64,000 nt of DNA. Origin: Streptomyces albireticuli (GTDB lineage: Bacteria; Actinomycetota; Actinomycetes; Streptomycetales; Streptomycetaceae). The DNA lies in assembly GCF_021228125.1 (NCBI RefSeq), contig NZ_JAJQQS010000003.1, positions 833,969 through 897,968 of the forward strand. Direction: 5' to 3'. The notes beneath the pieces are model-generated. The model had not been told where the DNA came from, did not search any database, and saw nothing but the letters and a program-made list of their open reading frames with translations. This document shows, in pieces, positions 61,193-64,000 of the stretch; the first letter of the stretch is position 1, and every line of letters starts with the position of its first letter. Both the position numbers and the translations under genes were made by a program.

Positions 61193-62329
61193 TCAGCCCC
61201 GTCCGGCCGACGGGGACCCCGTCCCGCTCACGGGCTGGTCGACGTAGCCCGCGGCCCCGCCCGTGTAGTACGTGGCCGGATCGCCGGCCGCGAGCGCGCG
61301 TCCCATCGCGAACCGGGTGACGAGGTCGGGATTGGCGATGAAGTGCGTGGCGAACGACACGGCGTCGGCGATCCCCGCCTCGACCACCGCGTTCCCGGAC
61401 TCGCGGCCGAACCCCAGGTTCACGATGAGCGGACCGCCGAACAGCCGCCGGTACCGCGCGAACGCCCCGAAGTCCGGGGTGCCGCCCGGTGCGGCGAGGT
61501 CACGCCCCCGCAGGTGCAGGTACGCCACCGGGCGCGCGCCCAGCTCCGTCACCAGCGCGTCGTACTCGGCGAGCGTCCGCTCGTCGGCGACGAACCGGTC
61601 GCCGGTGTCCCAGTAGGGCGACAGCCGGACGCCGACGCACCGCCCGTTCCAAGGGGCGGCGACCGCGTCGACGATCTCGCACAGCAGCCGCCGCCGTCCC
61701 GCCGCGCCCGCCCCGTAGGCGTCGGTGCGCCTGTTGAGCCGGGGATTGAGGAACTGCGGGATCAGATACGGCCCGACGGCGTGGACCTCGACCCCGTCGA
61801 ACCCGGCGCGCCGGGCGTTCGCCGCGGCGGCCCCGTACTCGGCGACCGTGCGCGCGATGTCCGCGGCCGTCATCTCCCGAGGGGTGACGGTGTCCTTGAA
61901 CCCCTCCCGGGTGAAGGACTTCTCGCGGGGATCGACCGCCGACGGCCCCGCGGGCACCTCCCCCCGCAGGTGGTCGGGGTGGGAGGCGGCGCCGGTGTGC
62001 CAGAGCTGGAGCACGATGCGGCCGCCCAGGGCGTGCACGACCTCGGTGACCCGCCGCCACCCCGCGACCTGCTCCTCGCTGTAGACGCCCGGGACGTCGA
62101 CGAAACCGATCGCCCGCTCGCTGACCCACGTCCCTTCGGTGACGATCAGCCCGGCGCCGGCACGCTCCCCGTAGTAGGCGGCGTGCAGCTCCGTCGGCAC
62201 CAGCCCGGGATTCGTCGCGCGGGCCCGGGTGACCGGGGCCATCACCACGCGGTTGGGCAGCCGGAGGCCACCGAGGTCAGCCGGTCGCAGCAGCGGCTGG
62301 ACGGAGGCGGTCGGCCGGATCGTGCTCAT
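61193..62329 (-). CDS. Old yellow enzyme family ene-reductase
   Basis: A 378-residue FMN-dependent (alpha/beta)8 oxidoreductase: LPNRVVMAPVTRARATNPG, GLIVTEGTWVSERAIGF, QLWHTGAASHPDHL (His/His-Asn ligand region), FDGVEVHAVGPYLIPQFL, NRRTDAYG, GVRLSPYWDT and ATHFIANPDLV. It reduces activated C=C bonds using NAD(P)H. The usual HGANGYLIDQFL is HAVGPYLIPQFL here, so substrate binding near FMN may differ. ATG 62329 follows AAGGAG. It diverges from an HTH regulator, a common pairing. Confidence 0.93.
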   Translation of the reverse strand: MSTIRPTASVQPLLRPADLGGLRLPNRVVMAPVTRARATNPGLVPTELHAAYYGERAGAGLIVTEGTWVSERAIGFVDVPGVYSEEQVAGWRRVTEVVHALGGRIVLQLWHTGAASHPDHLRGEVPAGPSAVDPREKSFTREGFKDTVTPREMTAADIARTVAEYGAAAANARRAGFDGVEVHAVGPYLIPQFLNPRLNRRTDAYGAGAAGRRRLLCEIVDAVAAPWNGRCVGVRLSPYWDTGDRFVADERTLAEYDALVTELGARPVAYLHLRGRDLAAPGGTPDFGAFARYRRLFGGPLIVNLGFGRESGNAVVEAGIADAVSFATHFIANPDLVTRFAMGRALAAGDPATYYTGGAAGYVDQPVSGTGSPSAGRG

Positions 62330-62570
62330 GGCGGTATCTCCTTGCCGGGAGCGGCACCGGCCGGGGCGGTACGGAAACCGGGGCGGTGCCGGATCAGTGG
62401 GGTACGAGCACGGGCGGGCCGCACCGCGGCGCCACCGGCGACGCGCGTTCCGGGAGGACCCGTGCTCCTCGCCCATCGTGGGAGCGGCCGTCCCGCCGGG
62501 ACGAGGGCCGAGATCATCCTGGTACCGGCAGGGCGACCCTCAGCCGATCCGCACACGCCACAATGGGGTC

Positions 62571-63440
62571 ATGGACCCCACCGACCTGGGCACCTGTCTG
62601 CGCGCCTGGCGCGACCGCCTGGCACCCGCCGAGGCCGGCCTGCCGGCCGGGCCGCGCCGGCGCGCCCCCGGGCTGCGCCGCCAGGAGGTCGCCACCCTGG
62701 CCGGACTCTCGGTCGAATACCTGGCCAGGCTCGAACAGGGCCGTGCGGGACGGCCCTCCGCCTCGGTCCTCGCGCCGCTGGCCCGCGTCCTGCGGCTGAG
62801 CGGCGAGGAGCGGGACCACCTCTTCCGGCTCGCCGGGCACGCGCCCCCGGCGCCCGGCGCCGCGGCCGGCCGGGTCACACCGGGACTGCACCGCGTCATC
62901 GACCGCCTCCACGACGCGGGGGTGATGGTCATCGACCGCGCCTGGAACGTCGTGCTCGCCAACCCGCTGGCGGTCACCCTCCTCGGGGACGACGCGTCCG
63001 GGGAGGACGGCGAACGCAACGCTCTGCGGCGCCACTTCACCGGAGGCGCCTCCCGGGTGGTCCGTACGGCCGCCGAGGCCGCGGCCTTCGAGGCGTACGC
63101 CGTCGCCGACCTGCGCGCGAGCCTCGGGCGCTTCCCGGACGACCCGGGTCCGCGCGCGCTCGTCGGTGAACTCCTGGAGCGCAGCCCGGCCTTCGCCGCG
63201 GCCTGGGCGAGGACCGGCGTCGCCGCGAGCGCGTCACAGCCCAAGACGGTCGAGCACCCCGAGGCCGGCCGGCTGACCCTCGACTGCGATGTGCTGGAGG
63301 CCGTCGGTTCGGCGCTGCGCCTGGTCGTGTACACCGCGGCGCCCGGCACGCCGGACCACCGGGCGCTGGAGCGGCTCGCCGCGGCCGTACCGCGCCCGGC
63401 GGAGCCGGCCGTGCTCGCCGGCGGTGACTCCGCGCGCTGA
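62571..63440 (+). CDS. MmyB-like helix-turn-helix transcriptional regulator
   Basis: A 289-residue XRE-type regulator: the HTH is LRRQEVATLAGLSVEYLARLEQG (~37-59, split here as quoted) with RPSASVLAPLARVLRL, followed by a MmyB/PAS-like ligand-binding region (VIDRAWNVVLANPLAVTLLG, YTAAPGTPDHRALERLAA in part). These regulators typically diverge from an oxidoreductase gene and control it, as here with the ene-reductase across 241 bp. ATG 62571 has only AATGGGG upstream. No convincing operator was found in the gap. Confidence 0.9.
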   Translation: MDPTDLGTCLRAWRDRLAPAEAGLPAGPRRRAPGLRRQEVATLAGLSVEYLARLEQGRAGRPSASVLAPLARVLRLSGEERDHLFRLAGHAPPAPGAAAGRVTPGLHRVIDRLHDAGVMVIDRAWNVVLANPLAVTLLGDDASGEDGERNALRRHFTGGASRVVRTAAEAAAFEAYAVADLRASLGRFPDDPGPRALVGELLERSPAFAAAWARTGVAASASQPKTVEHPEAGRLTLDCDVLEAVGSALRLVVYTAAPGTPDHRALERLAAAVPRPAEPAVLAGGDSAR

Positions 63441-63472
63441 ACGGATCCCACCGGTCCGTGCCCCGGCAGGCC

Positions 63473-63509
63473 GGAGGGCCGGTGGAAGGATGTCTTCCAC
63501 CGGCCCTCC
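63473..63509. terminator. Bidirectional hairpin terminator
   Basis: GGAGGGCCGGTGGAAG, a 5-nt loop and its exact complement (16-bp stem) sit between the HTH regulator stop and the convergent MbtH gene stop. Confidence 0.88.
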
Positions 63510-63530
63510 GCGCGGGACCTACCGGGTCCT

Positions 63531-63740
63531 TCAGGCCTGGGCGACCAGGCTCGCGGGGCGCAGGTCCGTCCAGTGCGCGTCCACGTAGGCGGTGCAGCCC
63601 TCGCGGGAGTCCTCGCCGTGCGCGACGGTCCAGCCGTCGGGGATCTCGGCGAAGACCGGCCAGAGGGAGTGCTGGTTCTCGGCGTTGACGAGGACGTGGT
63701 AGCGGGCGTCGTCGTCCTCGAAGGGGTTGGTGGCGGCCAT
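63531..63740 (-). CDS. MbtH family protein
   Basis: A 69-residue MbtH: NPFEDDDARYHVLVNAENQH, SLWPVFAEIPDGW, SREGC, and WTDLRP, i.e. the invariant NPF..., the S-L-W-P and the C-terminal Trp pair. These small proteins bind and activate NRPS adenylation domains. ATG 63740 follows AAGGAG. It lies 68 bp downstream of the N-monooxygenase gene, so the pair most likely belongs to a siderophore NRPS operon whose synthetase lies outside the window. Confidence 0.97.
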   Translation of the reverse strand: MAATNPFEDDDARYHVLVNAENQHSLWPVFAEIPDGWTVAHGEDSREGCTAYVDAHWTDLRPASLVAQA

Positions 63741-63808
63741 GGCTGTGGTGCTCCTTCGTCGTTCCGTGTCAGGTTTCTGATGGGTGGTCAGGATGAGGGT
63801 CGGGTGGC

Positions 63809-64000
63809 TCAGGCCGTGTGCGCGGCCGTGACGCCGTCGCCGACCGCACCGGCCTCGGCCTCCAGCCGGGCCCGTACGTCCTGTTCGGCGCGGCGTAGGA
63901 GGAGGGAGTCGCGGATGTGGCCGGAGCGGACGGCGAGGGTGGAGAGGAGGGTGGAGGTGATGCCGTGGGTGTGTTCGGTGGTGCCGCCTTGGAGGTAGAT
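63809..64000 (-). CDS. L-ornithine/lysine N-monooxygenase, C-terminal end (5' end outside window)
   Basis: Only the last 63 residues are present. IYLQGGTTEHTHGITSTLLS and LAVRSGHIRDSLL match the conserved C-terminus of siderophore N-hydroxylating monooxygenases (the HTHG motif). These FAD/NADPH enzymes convert ornithine or lysine to N-hydroxy forms for hydroxamate siderophores. The tail AEAGAVGDGVTAAHTA is a short Ala-rich end. The preceding gene is MbtH, downstream on the same strand. Ornithine versus lysine cannot be decided from this fragment. Confidence 0.85.
   Translation of the reverse strand: MYLQGGTTEHTHGITSTLLSTLAVRSGHIRDSLLLRRAEQDVRARLEAEAGAVGDGVTAAHTA

Noticed and set aside
1..64000. 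tRNA, rRNA or integrase/attachment sites
   Set aside because: No cloverleaf, conserved rRNA stretch, integrase or direct-repeat att pair was recognised by reading; a covariance-model scan would be needed to exclude small RNAs.

Overview
The window reads as chromosomal DNA of a Streptomyces or a very close actinomycete. It is extremely GC-rich, codons overwhelmingly end in G or C, GTG starts and 4-bp ATGA/GTGA overlaps are common, and the families present (AfsR-type SARP regulators, MmyB-type HTH proteins, mycothiol-dependent isomerase folds, DUF6421/DUF6986/DUF6643 and Rv1733c proteins) are typical of that group. No rRNA, tRNA or CRISPR array was seen. All functional calls come from reading protein and DNA motifs; no search was run.

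Left edge (1-8.1 kb): part of a type II (aromatic) polyketide cluster. The minus-strand run is C-9 ketoreductase, KS-alpha, chain-length factor, ACP and a didomain aromatase/cyclase. An ActVIA-like gene diverges from the ketoreductase, and its upstream region holds three 7-mers at 11-bp spacing that look like a SARP activator site. A SnoaL-like/aldo-keto reductase gene pair follows. The product should be a polyketide reduced at C-9 (ActIII/ActVIA logic). The cluster probably continues left of the window, because no second-ring cyclase, regulator or exporter is present here.

Centre-left (8.1-31 kb): mainly housekeeping and accessory metabolism. It holds a polar amino-acid ABC transporter, a DUF6421/SDR/threonine-aldolase operon, PlsC, a thioredoxin, a flavin reductase, etfBA, a CitE-like DUF6986 protein, a divergent LacI-regulator/ROK-kinase pair around a palindromic operator, a TmrB-like kinase fused to a NUDIX domain followed by a terminator and nine 16-bp tandem repeats, an M20 peptidase, a geranylgeranyl-reductase-like flavoprotein, DUF2797, and a divergent MFS/ROK-regulator pair.

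Centre-right (31-51 kb): a mycothiol-dependent-isomerase-like protein, an anti-sigma-type ATPase, a PLP enzyme interrupted by an in-frame amber codon, a DeoR regulator, a large membrane protein that appears to split an alpha/beta-hydrolase fold, a beta-helix/AAA+ fusion, an Rv1733c protein, a MOSC protein, gnd, a compact chorismate-lyase-like/AMP-ligase/SDR operon that abuts a transposase remnant, and a two-part glycosyltransferase.

Right (51-64 kb): a possibly uncharacterised module of a LuxR-type regulator, three small ORFs and an Fe(II)/2-oxoglutarate hydroxylase, facing a 1,020-aa AfsR-type regulator. Then come a beta-lactamase-fold protein lacking the usual YxN asparagine, a dehydrogenase with a MerR-type 19-bp-spacer leaderless promoter but no MerR gene nearby, a secreted six-repeat lectin-like propeller, an old yellow enzyme with a divergent HTH regulator, and finally an MbtH protein and the C-terminus of an ornithine/lysine N-monooxygenase. 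These last two suggest a hydroxamate-siderophore NRPS cluster beyond the right edge.
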